36,697 nucleotides of DNA from Pleurocapsa sp. MO_226.B13 (GCA_030064795.1 JASJEI010000065.1:1-36697); one strand, 5' to 3'. Shown: positions 16,889-25,190, numbered from the stretch's first letter. Numbers and translations are program-made. Notes: generated by a model from the letters alone, not told the origin.

Positions 16889-16936
16889 TAGTAGCTGTTG
16901 TCAACTGCGGATAAAAAATCATCACAACAGCTATTA
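16889..16936 (+). promoter_or_regulatory. Leader hairpin occluding the leuB start
   Basis: TAGCTGTTGT (16892-16901) is perfectly complementary to ACAACAGCTA (16924-16933), two bases before the leuB ATG. With one G-U pair the stem grows to 13 bp and takes in the A of the start codon; the loop is 22 bases. The ribosome-binding region is inside the structure. The rest of the 316-base gap 16620-16935 shows no gene. Confidence 0.5.
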
Positions 16937-18021
16937 TGAGCAAACAGCACCATGTTACTTTACTTCCTGGGGATGGTATCGGCCCCGAAATAATCTCAGT
17001 TGCGGTAGAAGTACTCAAGGCGATCGCCCCCAAACACGACCTAGAGTTTACTTTTACTGAAGCGTTAATTGGTGGTGCTGCGATCGACGAGACAGGCGAA
17101 CCCCTTCCAGAAGCGACTTTAACCGCTTGTCGTCAAAGTGATGCGGTGTTGTTAGCAGCTATTGGTGGCTATAAGTGGGATAACCTTCCTCGTCACCAAC
17201 GTCCTGAAACGGGATTGTTAGGAATGCGGGCGGGATTGGGGTTATTTGCCAATCTTCGTCCAGCAACTATCTTACCCCAGTTGATCGATGCTTCCTCCCT
17301 CAAGCGCGAAATAGTAGAAGGAGTAGACATTATGGTGGTGCGGGAACTAACTGGAGGCATTTACTTTGGTCAGCCGAAAGGGATTTTTGCCACCGAAACG
17401 GGGGAACAACGGGGAGTTAATACCATGGCATATAGCGTCAGCGAAATCGATCGCATTGCTAAGGTAGGATTTGAAACGGCTCAAAAACGCCAGGGAAAAT
17501 TATGTTCTGTCGATAAAGCCAACGTGCTAGATGTTTCTCAATTATGGCGCGATCGCGTTACGGCGATGGCAAAAGACTATAGCGACGTGGAATTAACTCA
17601 CCTATATGTGGACAATGCAGCCATGCAACTCGTCCGCGCCCCCAAACAGTTTGATACTATCGTTACGGGGAATTTATTCGGCGATATTCTTTCCGATGCT
17701 GCTGCGATGCTTACAGGTAGTATTGGAATGTTACCTTCGGCTAGCTTGGGCGAAGCTGGTACGCCTGGAGTATTTGAACCAGTCCATGGATCTGCCCCCG
17801 ATATTGCAGGACAAGATAAGGCAAATCCCTTAGCACAGGTACTCAGTGCAGCGATGATGTTACGCTACGGTTTAAACGAACCTGATGCTGCAACTGAAAT
17901 TGAGAATGTAGTTAACCAAGCTTTAGATAAAGGTTATCGCACGGGGGATATTATGTCCCCAGGCATGAAGGCAGTAGGCTGTAAAGAGATGGGAGAAGTT
18001 TTACTAGAAATAATTGGTTAG
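16936..18021 (+). CDS. leuB: 3-isopropylmalate dehydrogenase
   Basis: A 361-residue NAD-dependent enzyme of leucine synthesis that oxidises and decarboxylates 3-isopropylmalate. The N-terminal [11 protein letters not shown] binds the cofactor region; [20 protein letters not shown] is the substrate loop with the Arg residues typical of Leu[12 protein letters not shown] has the catalytic Tyr, and [10 protein letters not shown] the Lys. The metal Asp residues are in YVDNAAMQL and [11 protein letters not shown], and [12 protein letters not shown] binds NAD. It is a full-length, stand-alone gene, as is common in cyanobacteria where leu genes are scattered. No clear Shine-Dalgarno site precedes ATG; the leader hairpin covers this region. 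Confidence 0.96.
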   Translation: MSKQHHVTLLPGDGIGPEIISVAVEVLKAIAPKHDLEFTFTEALIGGAAIDETGEPLPEATLTACRQSDAVLLAAIGGYKWDNLPRHQRPETGLLGMRAGLGLFANLRPATILPQLIDASSLKREIVEGVDIMVVRELTGGIYFGQPKGIFATETGEQRGVNTMAYSVSEIDRIAKVGFETAQKRQGKLCSVDKANVLDVSQLWRDRVTAMAKDYSDVELTHLYVDNAAMQLVRAPKQFDTIVTGNLFGDILSDAAAMLTGSIGMLPSASLGEAGTPGVFEPVHGSAPDIAGQDKANPLAQVLSAAMMLRYGLNEPDAATEIENVVNQALDKGYRTGDIMSPGMKAVGCKEMGEVLLEIIG

Positions 18022-18153
18022 TTGTTTAGTTGTAGATTATTAGGTAGATTACGTCCCAAATCAATAACTAACTGATTCTAAAACGATGGAGGCACCTACT
18101 CAGTTTATACTCGATCAAGTATTCATGGGTTATGGCTAGCTGAATCTAGCACT

Positions 18154-18181
18154 CCCCGTCCTCGCGGAACGCAGGGCGGGG
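18154..18181. other. GC-rich hairpin like an IS200/IS605 end
   Basis: CCCCGTCCT (18154-18162) pairs over 9 bp with AGGGCGGGG (18173-18181), with one G-U pair. It is flanked by TAGCACT and TTCTTGAATTTTAT. Such GC-rich subterminal hairpins with an AT-rich flank are typical of IS200/IS605 ends; no transposase or TnpB reading frame remains beside it. Confidence 0.4.
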
Positions 18182-18299
18182 TTCTTGAATTTTATACTTG
18201 GATTGATTTTCTCCTTGCTCTGGGGATTTTCTTTTGTTTCTCGATTCCATTATGGTTTGACTCCCATTTCAGATGTACTTCATCTGTGGGGCTAATTGA

Positions 18300-18497
18300 T
18301 GTGGGTTCTATTATCTTTGGACAAGAGGTGAGGCTTATGTTGACCCTGGCATTGATTACTACGAACAAAAATACCAAGAGCGACTTGTTCAAAACCTGAC
18401 TAAAAAAGCCCACTCTCTCGGCTTTGAGCTTATTCTCCAGTCCGTCCCACCCTCTGTGACTGATTTTGTTTCTCGAGAGAGGGATAGTAGAAAATAA
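18300..18497 (+). pseudogene. Transposase-like C-terminal relic
   Basis: The frame ending at TAA 18495-18497 reads LWTRGEAYVDPGIDYYEQKY followed by QERLVQNLTKKAHSLGFELI. This style of tail is familiar from the C-termini of cyanobacterial transposases, but I cannot name the family. The frame is closed upstream by TGA at 18297-18299. It lies about 120 bases after the IS605-like hairpin, so this gap has been hit by more than one element. Confidence 0.4.
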
Positions 18498-18603
18498 TCT
18501 TTAAGTAGCGATCGCACCTGTTAAAATTTAGTCCAAGCTTAAGGCGATTTTATCACTCTTATTAAAGATAAAATGCAATATAAGGCAGATGCAATCTATA
18601 TAA

Positions 18604-18714
18604 ATTAAGCTATCCGTAACAGATTATCAAAAACCTCAGCAAGCGCGACTACTACGTCAGCGCGATTTTGAGCATTTAGATATAGATAACAAGGTACTTA
18701 TATCAGTCAGCTAG
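18604..18714 (+). pseudogene. DUF29-like N-terminal relic
   Basis: The plus-strand reading LSVTDYQKPQQARLLRQRDF followed by EHLDIDN resembles the start of cyanobacterial DUF29 proteins (aromatic-acidic start, LLRxRxFxxLDIxN) but ends at TAG 18712-18714 after about 36 residues. It has no proper start codon. Probably a fragment; the match is by eye. Confidence 0.35.
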
Positions 18715-18723
18715 ATTTCCAGG

Positions 18724-19656
18724 ATGTCACTCAACAGCCAAAAAATCAAAACAGCAGCCATAGATCTGGGATTTCATGAAGTAGGTATGGCCAGAATCGG
18801 GAAATATCAAGACAATGCCGTAAAAAACCTTAAAAATTGGCTAAATTCAGGATATCAAGCTGATATGGATTGGATGGCAAACCCCAAAAGAGAAGACATT
18901 CGCGCCTGTATGCCCGAAGTGCGCTCGCTGATTTCAGTAGCCTTAAATTATTACACTCCCCAGCAACACTCAACCGCACCAGGAATAGCTAAAATCTCGC
19001 GCTATGGTTGGGGAAGAGACTACCACAAGGTGATGGGCAAAAAACTTAAGGCTTTAGCTAACTGGCTGCGATCGCAAGATGAATCGATTTTAGTTCGCTA
19101 TTATGCAGATACTGGCCCCGTACAGGATAAAGTTTGGGCGCAACGAGCGGGGTTGGGTTGGCTAGCCAAAAACGGTAATCTAATTACTAGAAAATATGGC
19201 AGTTGGGTATTTTTGGGCGAAATTTTAACTAATTTAGAATTAACTCCCGATCTCCCTCATACTAGTCATTGCGGTACTTGTACTCGTTGCATAACCGCTT
19301 GTCCGACTGGTGCAATTATTAAACCTCATGTAGTCGATGCTAATCGTTGTATTGCTTATCATACCATCGAAAATAAAGAGCCAGAATTACCCCCAGAAAT
19401 TGCCGAAAATCTATCAGGTTGGGTAGCAGGATGTGATGTTTGCCAGGATGTTTGTCCTTGGAATCAACGTTTTGCTAAAGAGACAAATATCAACGATTTT
19501 CAACCCTACGCTGTCAATGTTGAGCCTGAATTGAGCGAATTAGCCGAACTTACCGAGATAGAATGGGATCGACGCTTTCGGGCATCTGCCTTAAGAAGAA
19601 TTAAACCTGCTATGTGGCGACGCAACGCTCGTGCTAATCTAAATAATGAACGGTAA
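18724..19656 (+). CDS. queG: Epoxyqueuosine reductase
   Basis: A 310-residue cobalamin- and Fe-S-dependent enzyme that performs the last step of queuosine synthesis on tRNA. RYYADTGPVQDK (125-136) contains the catalytic Asp129. The first ferredoxin-like site is C183, C186, C189 (CGTCTRC) with C244; the second is C237, C240 (CDVCQDVC), C193 and C209. GWLAKNGNLI and a C-terminal HEAT-like end lacking extra repeats fit the short bacterial form. ATG 18724 follows a purine-rich AGG. Full length for the family; no queuosine genes lie beside it. Confidence 0.95.
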   Translation: MSLNSQKIKTAAIDLGFHEVGMARIGKYQDNAVKNLKNWLNSGYQADMDWMANPKREDIRACMPEVRSLISVALNYYTPQQHSTAPGIAKISRYGWGRDYHKVMGKKLKALANWLRSQDESILVRYYADTGPVQDKVWAQRAGLGWLAKNGNLITRKYGSWVFLGEILTNLELTPDLPHTSHCGTCTRCITACPTGAIIKPHVVDANRCIAYHTIENKEPELPPEIAENLSGWVAGCDVCQDVCPWNQRFAKETNINDFQPYAVNVEPELSELAELTEIEWDRRFRASALRRIKPAMWRRNARANLNNER

Positions 19657-19730
19657 TTGTGTTGTGAAAACAAATATTTAAAATATTATTAAATATAATT
19701 ACTATACAAAATTATTAAAAAGAGGATTAA

Positions 19731-20396
19731 ATGACTGCTAAGGTAGTTCTGTTTGATTTTGATGGTACGATCGCCGATACATATAGTGCGATCGCAAGAA
19801 TTACCAATCAATTATCATCTGAATTTGGATATAAAGCTCTAGATCGAGAAGAATTATTATTACTCAAAAATTTGAGTTCCCGTGAAATAGTTAAACTCTC
19901 GGAAATTTCTATTTTTAAATTACCTTTTTTAGTTAGAAGAGTAAGAACAGAATTAAGCAAAGAGATTGCCCAGTTGTCTCCCATCTCGAATATTTCTCCC
20001 GTACTATTGGAATTAAAAAGCAGAGGTTATACCTTGGGTATAGTTACCTCCAATATCAAAGAAAATGTAGAAATATTTTTACTCAATAATCAACTCAGAT
20101 CTTTATTTAGCTATGTATACGCCAGTACCTCTATTTTTGGTAAGCACCGTGTAATCAATCAAGCGATTAGAAACAATCAGCTGAATAAATCCGATGTAAT
20201 TTACGTTGGCGATGAAACCAGGGATATAAGAGCGGCCCGTAAAAGTAATATTGGCATTGCAGCAGTAAGTTGGGGTTTTAATTCCGCAGAAATTTTACAA
20301 GAATACAAGCCTGATTATTTAGTCGATAAGCCTTGCGAATTATTAGAAGCAATAGAACTTTATCATTCACAAATTAGCCAAACTAGAGCCAATTAG
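19731..20396 (+). CDS. HAD-family phosphatase, phosphoglycolate phosphatase-like
   Basis: A 221-residue HAD hydrolase. Motif I FDFDGTIADTY holds the Asp nucleophile (9) and acid/base Asp (11); motif II is VTSNIKENVE; motif III/IV is GKHRV followed by YVGDETRDIRAARKS, with two metal-binding Asp. The helical cap inserted after motif I (about 20-85) places it in the C1 subclass with Gph and pyrophosphatase PpaX. AAVSWGFNSAEIL near the end is typical of the phosphoglycolate phosphatase-like branch. AAAGAGGATTAA lies before the ATG. Substrate not determined. Confidence 0.88.
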   Translation: MTAKVVLFDFDGTIADTYSAIARITNQLSSEFGYKALDREELLLLKNLSSREIVKLSEISIFKLPFLVRRVRTELSKEIAQLSPISNISPVLLELKSRGYTLGIVTSNIKENVEIFLLNNQLRSLFSYVYASTSIFGKHRVINQAIRNNQLNKSDVIYVGDETRDIRAARKSNIGIAAVSWGFNSAEILQEYKPDYLVDKPCELLEAIELYHSQISQTRAN

Positions 20397-20455
20397 AAAG
20401 TTGAACCTCAGTCAGAAATCGGCAAACAATTTATTGCTGCTAGATCGCCAATAGT

Positions 20456-21025
20456 TCAAAATACCAGAAAACTTAAAGGTATCCTAATATATTTGTTAGT
20501 CTCATTAATAAAGTTAGCTAAGTCACGCTGCGCCTTAGCTAGTATTTTTCCATCCACGTAGACTTCCTTAGTAGGATAGTTTTCTAATAATTCGAGTAGC
20601 GAAATCAAATTATCATCACTGGCAGAAGTTATTAAAGCCCCTCTTAAAGCCTTGATATTAGCTCGTTCTGATTTAGAGCTAACAACATTGCCAGTTTGAC
20701 TCAAGACATATTCTCCTGGTGCGGTATTAAGCAAGTCATAAATGAGTTGAGTATTGGCGGGAAATTGCTGTGTCAATATCCAACGAATCATATAGGGATT
20801 TTGTTTGCCAAACTTAAGCAGAAAGTCTAGAGAGGGAGATATTTCTCCTGTCTGGGCAAATTCCTGTAACTCTTCTAAAGAGACTGACTGAGTTGCTCCT
20901 GAATATTTGAAAATTACCTTTTGAGATGCTACCGCTTTTGGAGAATTGAAAACCAGTGTAGCACCAGCAACAAACATCACTGTTGTAGTTCCTCTAAACC
21001 ATTTTAAGATGTTCGCAACCAGCAT
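20456..21025 (-). CDS. DUF1400-domain exported protein
   Basis: A 189-residue protein with a signal peptide (about 1-33, KWFRG, then a hydrophobic core ending PKAVASQ). It carries a DUF1400 domain known almost only from cyanobacteria: VIFKYSGATQSVSLEELQEF, TGEISPSLDFLLK, and the ALRGALITSASDDNLISLLE and NYPTKEVYVDG segments. DUF1400 often precedes an alpha/beta hydrolase; here the protein stops after DUF1400, so it is the stand-alone form. Role unknown; likely periplasmic or at the cell envelope. Confidence 0.85.
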   Translation of the reverse strand: MLVANILKWFRGTTTVMFVAGATLVFNSPKAVASQKVIFKYSGATQSVSLEELQEFAQTGEISPSLDFLLKFGKQNPYMIRWILTQQFPANTQLIYDLLNTAPGEYVLSQTGNVVSSKSERANIKALRGALITSASDDNLISLLELLENYPTKEVYVDGKILAKAQRDLANFINETNKYIRIPLSFLVF

Positions 21026-21237
21026 TGTATTATCTTCCTTATACTTGAGTCTTACTTTTATTTTAAATTACGACCAATTGACCGAGATTATGCATTCAGT
21101 AATTATTCACAGAAACTTCAAACAGGTATCGAAGATAATAATTAAATCTACTTAAAAAAAATTGTCAACAAGCGACAATCGCGGTATATCTATATTATGG
21201 ACGTTTAAATAATAATTACTTTCAATAAACCCTAGCT

Positions 21238-21606
21238 ATGACCCGTGCTATAGATCTTCAGGATCGGCGATCGCCAAAAATAAAGCAGTTCAGAGAGTTG
21301 ATTTTTATTGGCAATTGCTCGACAAAATCAAAGATAGAATCCCTCGAACAATTGCATCTTACTCCTAATAATAATTTATTATCTCAAGCTAATCTAGGAG
21401 ACTCTTTACTAATTATCCAGATGCATACTGCTAGAAGTATTACTCATCAGCTAAAAAATTTACAGATCGAGCCTGGAGTAGTAGTTGAAGTCGTCAGCAA
21501 GAGCGATCGCGGCTCAGTTATCATTAGTCTCGATCGCCAGTTAATTGGCATTGGCGCAGAACCCGCTCGTAAAATTGTTGTCACCTCTACTAATCAAACA
21601 AGATAA
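21238..21606 (+). CDS. FeoA-domain protein with N-terminal extension
   Basis: A 122-residue protein. Residues about 48-117 form an SH3-like FeoA domain: ANLGDSLLIIQ, ITHQLKNLQIEPGVVVEVVS, SVIISLDRQLIGIGAEPARKI. The first 45 residues are an extra basic tail. FeoA normally assists the ferrous iron transporter FeoB at the inner membrane. It is followed after 5 bases by a second feoA-like gene, but no feoB is present in the following 3 kb, so its partner must lie elsewhere or the pair has another job. Confidence 0.85.
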   Translation: MTRAIDLQDRRSPKIKQFRELIFIGNCSTKSKIESLEQLHLTPNNNLLSQANLGDSLLIIQMHTARSITHQLKNLQIEPGVVVEVVSKSDRGSVIISLDRQLIGIGAEPARKIVVTSTNQTR

Positions 21607-21611
21607 TCAAA

Positions 21612-21863
21612 ATGTTAACAAGTATTTCTGAATTATCTTTGGGTTCGGTGGCTATTGTTGCTGGCTATAGCTGGGCTTATGGCGGTTATATAGGAAAACT
21701 CATATCTAAAGGATTAATCCCAGGCACTCCTTTCGTGCTGATCAATTTGAGTTTAGCTCAAGGTGCGGTACAAATTATGATTAAAGAAAAAATTATTGTT
21801 TTATCTAAGCCTGAAGTTAACGCTCTTTGTATCGAAACTTTAACTGAAGATGATTTAGTCTAA
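21612..21863 (+). CDS. Second FeoA-domain protein
   Basis: An 83-residue FeoA domain protein (SELSLGSVAIVAGYSWAYGG, KLISKGLIPGTPFVLI, VQIMIKEKIIVLSKPEVNAL). Sequence identity to its upstream neighbour is low, so this is an old pair and not a recent duplication. The 5-base gap implies one transcript. An unusual Tyr/Trp/Gly-rich loop (YSWAYGGYIG) replaces the common G-x-RxxxRL segment. Confidence 0.85.
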   Translation: MLTSISELSLGSVAIVAGYSWAYGGYIGKLISKGLIPGTPFVLINLSLAQGAVQIMIKEKIIVLSKPEVNALCIETLTEDDLV

Positions 21864-22039
21864 AGATGTTGCTCGATCTCACCTTTTTTTAGTTTTGAAG
21901 TTCTCCCCAGTCTGGTTGATTTCTTGGGTCGTTGAGCCATTGTTCTAACCGTTAGCGAACAGTATTGCACAATTTCGGGCTGTGATTGAAAGTCAACAAT
22001 TTTAAACTCATTTTCAGTTGCTCGAAACTCAAGTTAAGA
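21860..22039 (-). other. Small basic open frame, possible gene remnant
   Basis: The minus strand is open for about 58 codons, ending at TAG 21860-21862. It reads LEFRATENEFKIVDFQSQPE, then IVQYCSLTVRTMAQRPKKST, then a basic tail ending KKGEIEQHL. It has no ATG before an internal Met and is closed upstream by TAA. The amino acid pattern looks protein-like but matches no family I know; it may be the 3' end of a lost gene. It also covers the gap after the feoA pair. Confidence 0.25.
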
Positions 22040-22103
22040 TCTAGATAGGAATTCGGTAACTTTTTCCTGAAAAAAACCGTTGAAATATTCAGAGAAAAAA
22101 CCT

Positions 22104-22520
22104 ATGTCTCCTCATGCTCAAAAGCCATCAAAAAACTCCAAGGACATCCGCCTAACAGCCACTTCAAAAATGTGGTCTTTGGCGATCGCTATGTTAGCCA
22201 TCTGCATTCCTCTCTCTGCTGCCACTAAGAGTGGACCGATTCTGCCTCTCGCTGTGGTTGTTGGGACAACTATGGGGACAGCATCCGTATGGAGAGGCTC
22301 GACCAAAGAATCGACTAGCGATCGCCTGACAGCTGAAAAAATTAAGCAATTAGAAGGTAGAATTGCCGACCTGGAGACCATTATTACTTCAGAAGAAATT
22401 AATTGGCGACACTCTCTTGAGCCATCCTCTAAAAGCACAATTCTAGGTAAAGTTGCATCTAGCGTTGAGGAGAGGGAAAAGCTGAAACAGATCGCCGAAG
22501 CACGTGTTGACCCCAGCTAG
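22104..22520 (+). CDS. Hypothetical membrane protein with coiled-coil tail
   Basis: A 138-residue protein from ATG 22104 (TTG 22080 would add eight residues but has no ribosome site; AGAGAAAAAA precedes the ATG). It has a polar start, two hydrophobic segments separated by a short turn (about 23-41 and 45-62), then a charged helical region with a heptad-like pattern (AEKIKQLEGRIADLETII). No family is recognised. It sits just upstream of the tetR promoter. Confidence 0.6.
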   Translation: MSPHAQKPSKNSKDIRLTATSKMWSLAIAMLAICIPLSAATKSGPILPLAVVVGTTMGTASVWRGSTKESTSDRLTAEKIKQLEGRIADLETIITSEEINWRHSLEPSSKSTILGKVASSVEEREKLKQIAEARVDPS

Positions 22521-22570
22521 TTGATAGAAGGAGAAGTAAGTACCTAGACCAAATAAATTCTAATTGGGAC

Positions 22571-22599
22571 TTGACAGACAGACTGGTCTGTTTTATAGT
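22571..22599 (+). promoter_or_regulatory. tetR promoter with operator in the spacer
   Basis: A near-consensus promoter: TTGACA (22571-22576), a 17-base spacer, TATAGT (22594-22599). The perfect inverted repeat ACAGAC-TG-GTCTGT (22578-22591) fills the spacer, so a bound repressor would block polymerase. The start codon of the regulator is at 22606, so a transcript starting 6-8 bases past the -10 box would have almost no leader. Confidence 0.85.
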
Positions 22600-22605
22600 T
22601 AAATC

Positions 22606-23184
22606 ATGGACAAAGCTACTAAACAATTAACACCAAAAGAACGAATTCTCAAAACAGTAGATCGCTTGTTTTACGAACAGGGTTATCTAGCAACTGGAGT
22701 CAACCAGATTATTGCTGAAGCACAAGTCGCCAAAGCCAGCTTTTACCAGCATTTTCCCTCAAAAGAGGCATTGGTACTGGAATATATAAAAGCTTATAAC
22801 ACCGACTTCTTTCGGCAATTACAACGGCTAGAGAAACAGTTTGTCGAGCCAAAAGCCCAGATTTTGGCTTTATTCGATCTTTTAGCAGACTTTTCCCAAC
22901 AAGCTGAATGTCGGGGTTGTGCCTTTCTCAATATAGCTGCGGAATTTTCCCAACCTGAGAGTAAACCCCGTCAATTAATTGCCCGATTTAAAACCGATCT
23001 GAAAGTACATATAGAACAATTAGTTTTAGAAGCTTTACCAGAAAATATTGACTCAAAATCGGCTCAGATTAGAGCAACTGCTGTCTATTTACTCTTTGAA
23101 GCAGCATTAGTTGAAAGTCGCGTCCATCACGATCTCTGGCCGGTTCAGGCGAGTAAGTCTGCTGTATGTCAATTATTGAGCTAA
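22606..23184 (+). CDS. TetR/AcrR-family transcriptional regulator
   Basis: A 192-residue repressor-type protein. The N-terminal helix-turn-helix spans about residues 11-57: RILKTVDRLFYEQGYLATGV, IIAEAQVAKASFYQHFPSKE. The C-terminal all-helical ligand and dimer domain contains CRGCAFLNIAAEF, a Cys-x2-Cys pattern (near residues 103-106) seen in the subgroup related to AcuR/NemR-like regulators, so a thiol-reactive signal is possible. Its operator is in its own promoter and again upstream of the following gene, so it likely represses both. Confidence 0.92.
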   Translation: MDKATKQLTPKERILKTVDRLFYEQGYLATGVNQIIAEAQVAKASFYQHFPSKEALVLEYIKAYNTDFFRQLQRLEKQFVEPKAQILALFDLLADFSQQAECRGCAFLNIAAEFSQPESKPRQLIARFKTDLKVHIEQLVLEALPENIDSKSAQIRATAVYLLFEAALVESRVHHDLWPVQASKSAVCQLLS

Positions 23185-23204
23185 TTTTTTTTGCTCTTTA
23201 ATAG

Positions 23205-23218
23205 ACAGACTAGTCTGT
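23205..23218 (+). promoter_or_regulatory. Second TetR operator, before the DM13 gene
   Basis: ACAGAC-TA-GTCTGT is a perfect 14-bp palindrome with the same six-base arms as the site in the tetR promoter; only one centre base differs. It lies 41 bases before the DM13 gene start and 20 bases past the tetR stop. Confidence 0.85.
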
Positions 23219-23258
23219 ACAAAAATTAAACTACTTATTAATCTTAGAAGACAAAATC

Positions 23259-23732
23259 ATGAAACCTTTTACTACTTTTACTACTTTTAGTGCGATCGCT
23301 CTTTCTCTCGTACTCGCTTCTGCCTCTGGGGTAAAAGCACTAGAAACAAGCGGTATAACCAAAGCATCCGAAGTTAGAGATAACAGCGTATTAATAGCTC
23401 AAGCTGAAACTAACAGTCAATTTATCACTGCTGAAAAAAACCATTCCACTGTAGGAACTCTAAAAGTAATTGAAGTAGACGGCAAACAGTATTTAGAGTT
23501 TGGGGATGATTTCAAGACAGTTGCAGGCCCTGCGGTAGAGATAATTCTGCATAGAGATAGTGCCGTACCAGTGAATATAGACGAAGAAGATTATGTAACC
23601 ATTGCGCCCATTAAAAACTTTGAAGGAACCCAACGTTACGAAGTTCCAGAGAACATCGATCTAAACGAATATGCTTCTGTAGCTGTTTGGTGTCAGGAGT
23701 TTAACGTTACTTTTGGCTATGCCCAATTGTAA
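23259..23732 (+). CDS. Exported DM13-domain protein
   Basis: A 157-residue protein with a signal peptide (about 1-28, hydrophobic core then GVKALE). A DM13 domain spans about 53-157: FITAEKNHSTVGTLKVIEVD, LEFGDDFKTVAGPAVEIILH, and the C-terminal ASVAVWCQEFNVTFGYAQL, which keeps the single conserved Cys. DM13 is thought to be a redox-type domain on the basis of that Cys; this is family knowledge, not shown here. It is paired with the TetR regulator by the shared operator, so it probably belongs to an inducible response acting outside the cytoplasm. Confidence 0.85.
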   Translation: MKPFTTFTTFSAIALSLVLASASGVKALETSGITKASEVRDNSVLIAQAETNSQFITAEKNHSTVGTLKVIEVDGKQYLEFGDDFKTVAGPAVEIILHRDSAVPVNIDEEDYVTIAPIKNFEGTQRYEVPENIDLNEYASVAVWCQEFNVTFGYAQL

Positions 23733-23822
23733 AAGCTACAAACTAACTAAATTGATAACTTTCGGGATAATTATCGGTTCATCAAACATTTTCCAGACAG
23801 ATAAGCTCAAAAGATCCTAATT

Positions 23823-24428
23823 ATGACTGCTTACAACAGATTAACATCCCTTACCGATTCCTATCGCCCTCGCTGGACTGCTCTCAAACAGATAGGTCGA
23901 ACTCTGGTTGAAGATTATGCGATCGCCTTTAAACGAGATCCAGCAGCCCGTAACTGGTTAGAAGTCTTACTTTGTTATCCTGGGGTTCAAGCCATATTTT
24001 TCTATCGTCTTGCTCACTGGTTGCATGGATTAAATCTTCCTTTCTTGCCTCGTTTTCTGTCCCATATTGCTCGCTTCCTCACGGGAATTGAAATTCATCC
24101 AGGGGCAAAAATTGGCAACAGAGTATTTATCGACCACGGTATGGGAGTAGTTATCGGCGAAACCGCAGTAATTGGTAACAACTGCCTACTTTATCAGGGT
24201 GTAACTTTAGGCGGTACGGGAAAAGATCTAGGAAAACGTCATCCCACTTTAGGTTGTAACGTCACCGTCGGTGCGGGAGCAAAAATTCTCGGCAACATCA
24301 ATATCGGTAGTAATGCTCGCGTCGGTGCTGGTGCTGTGGTGGTTAAAGATGTACCAGCAAATTCCACAGTGGTAGGCATTCCAGGTCGAATTGTCTCTCA
24401 AAGAGATGAAGAATACGACTGTAATTAG
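23823..24428 (+). CDS. cysE: Serine O-acetyltransferase
   Basis: A 201-residue enzyme that makes O-acetylserine from serine and acetyl-CoA, the carbon acceptor for sulfide in cysteine synthesis. An N-terminal helical part includes [18 protein letters not shown]. The left-handed beta helix of hexapeptide repeats (about 92-190) has the active-site segments [24 protein letters not shown], and [16 protein letters not shown]. It is shorter than enterobacterial CysE (about 270) but like the short bacterial type. cysH follows after 28 bases, so the two are probably one operon. Confidence 0.95.
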   Translation: MTAYNRLTSLTDSYRPRWTALKQIGRTLVEDYAIAFKRDPAARNWLEVLLCYPGVQAIFFYRLAHWLHGLNLPFLPRFLSHIARFLTGIEIHPGAKIGNRVFIDHGMGVVIGETAVIGNNCLLYQGVTLGGTGKDLGKRHPTLGCNVTVGAGAKILGNINIGSNARVGAGAVVVKDVPANSTVVGIPGRIVSQRDEEYDCN

Positions 24429-24456
24429 CCTCAGAAATAAGCAAGAGGTATTAGCT

Positions 24457-25167
24457 ATGAAAACGCCAAATCTAGACTTAACAAGTATCGAACGAGAACT
24501 TAGCAATCAGACAGCTTCCCAAATCGTTCAATGGGCAAAAGAAAGATTTCCAGAAGGTTTGGTCATGACTACCAGCTTCGGTATTCAGTCCGCTGTCATG
24601 CTTCATTTAGTCACTCAAGTTATCCCCGATATTCCTGTTATTTGGATCGATACGGGATACTTACCACCAGAAACTTACCGTTTTGCTGAAGATTTAACCC
24701 TCAAGCTCGACCTTGATTTACATATTTACCAATCAGATCTAAGTCCTGCTCGTATGGAAACGCTTTATGGCAAGCTGTGGCAACAAGATGACCTAGAAGC
24801 CTTAAACCGCTATGATTATCTGCGTAAGGTCGAGCCGATGAATAGAGCTTTAAAAGAATTAAACGCTCAAGCGATTTTAGCAGGATTGCGGAGAGAGCAG
24901 ACTGATTTTCGCTCTTCATTAGAAACAATCAATCTTCAAGGAGAGCGGTACAAGATTTTGCCCATCTTATCTTGGAGTTCTAGAGATATTTACTATTATC
25001 TCCAAGAATATAATTTGCCTTACCATCCACTGTTCGACCAAGGATATGTCACCGTCGGCGACTGGCATTCTAGTCGTCCCTTGATGGCTAGCGATAGTAA
25101 CGAACGCGCTTCTCGCTTTCGGGGGATCAAACAGGAATGTGGTTTGCACCTTCCCGTTGCAGCCTAA
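24457..25167 (+). CDS. cysH: Phosphoadenylyl-sulfate (PAPS) reductase
   Basis: A 236-residue thioredoxin-dependent reductase that turns PAPS into sulfite. [14 protein letters not shown] is the nucleotide-binding loop; [14 protein letters not shown] and [12 protein letters not shown] are conserved, VGDWHSS binds substrate, and the catalytic Cys is in the C-terminal ECGLH. The Cys-Cys and CxxC pairs of [4Fe-4S] APS reductases are missing, which favours PAPS as substrate. ATG 24457 is chosen, since AAGAGG lies 8 bases upstream; the earlier ATG at 24391 would overlap cysE. Confidence 0.94.
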   Translation: MKTPNLDLTSIERELSNQTASQIVQWAKERFPEGLVMTTSFGIQSAVMLHLVTQVIPDIPVIWIDTGYLPPETYRFAEDLTLKLDLDLHIYQSDLSPARMETLYGKLWQQDDLEALNRYDYLRKVEPMNRALKELNAQAILAGLRREQTDFRSSLETINLQGERYKILPILSWSSRDIYYYLQEYNLPYHPLFDQGYVTVGDWHSSRPLMASDSNERASRFRGIKQECGLHLPVAA

Positions 25168-25190
25168 CAAACATAGAGAGGGATAAAACT

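Noticed and set aside
18192..18413. Minus-strand open frame of 73 codons
   Set aside because: It is antisense to a transposase-like reading on the plus strand and has no family pattern or ribosome site.
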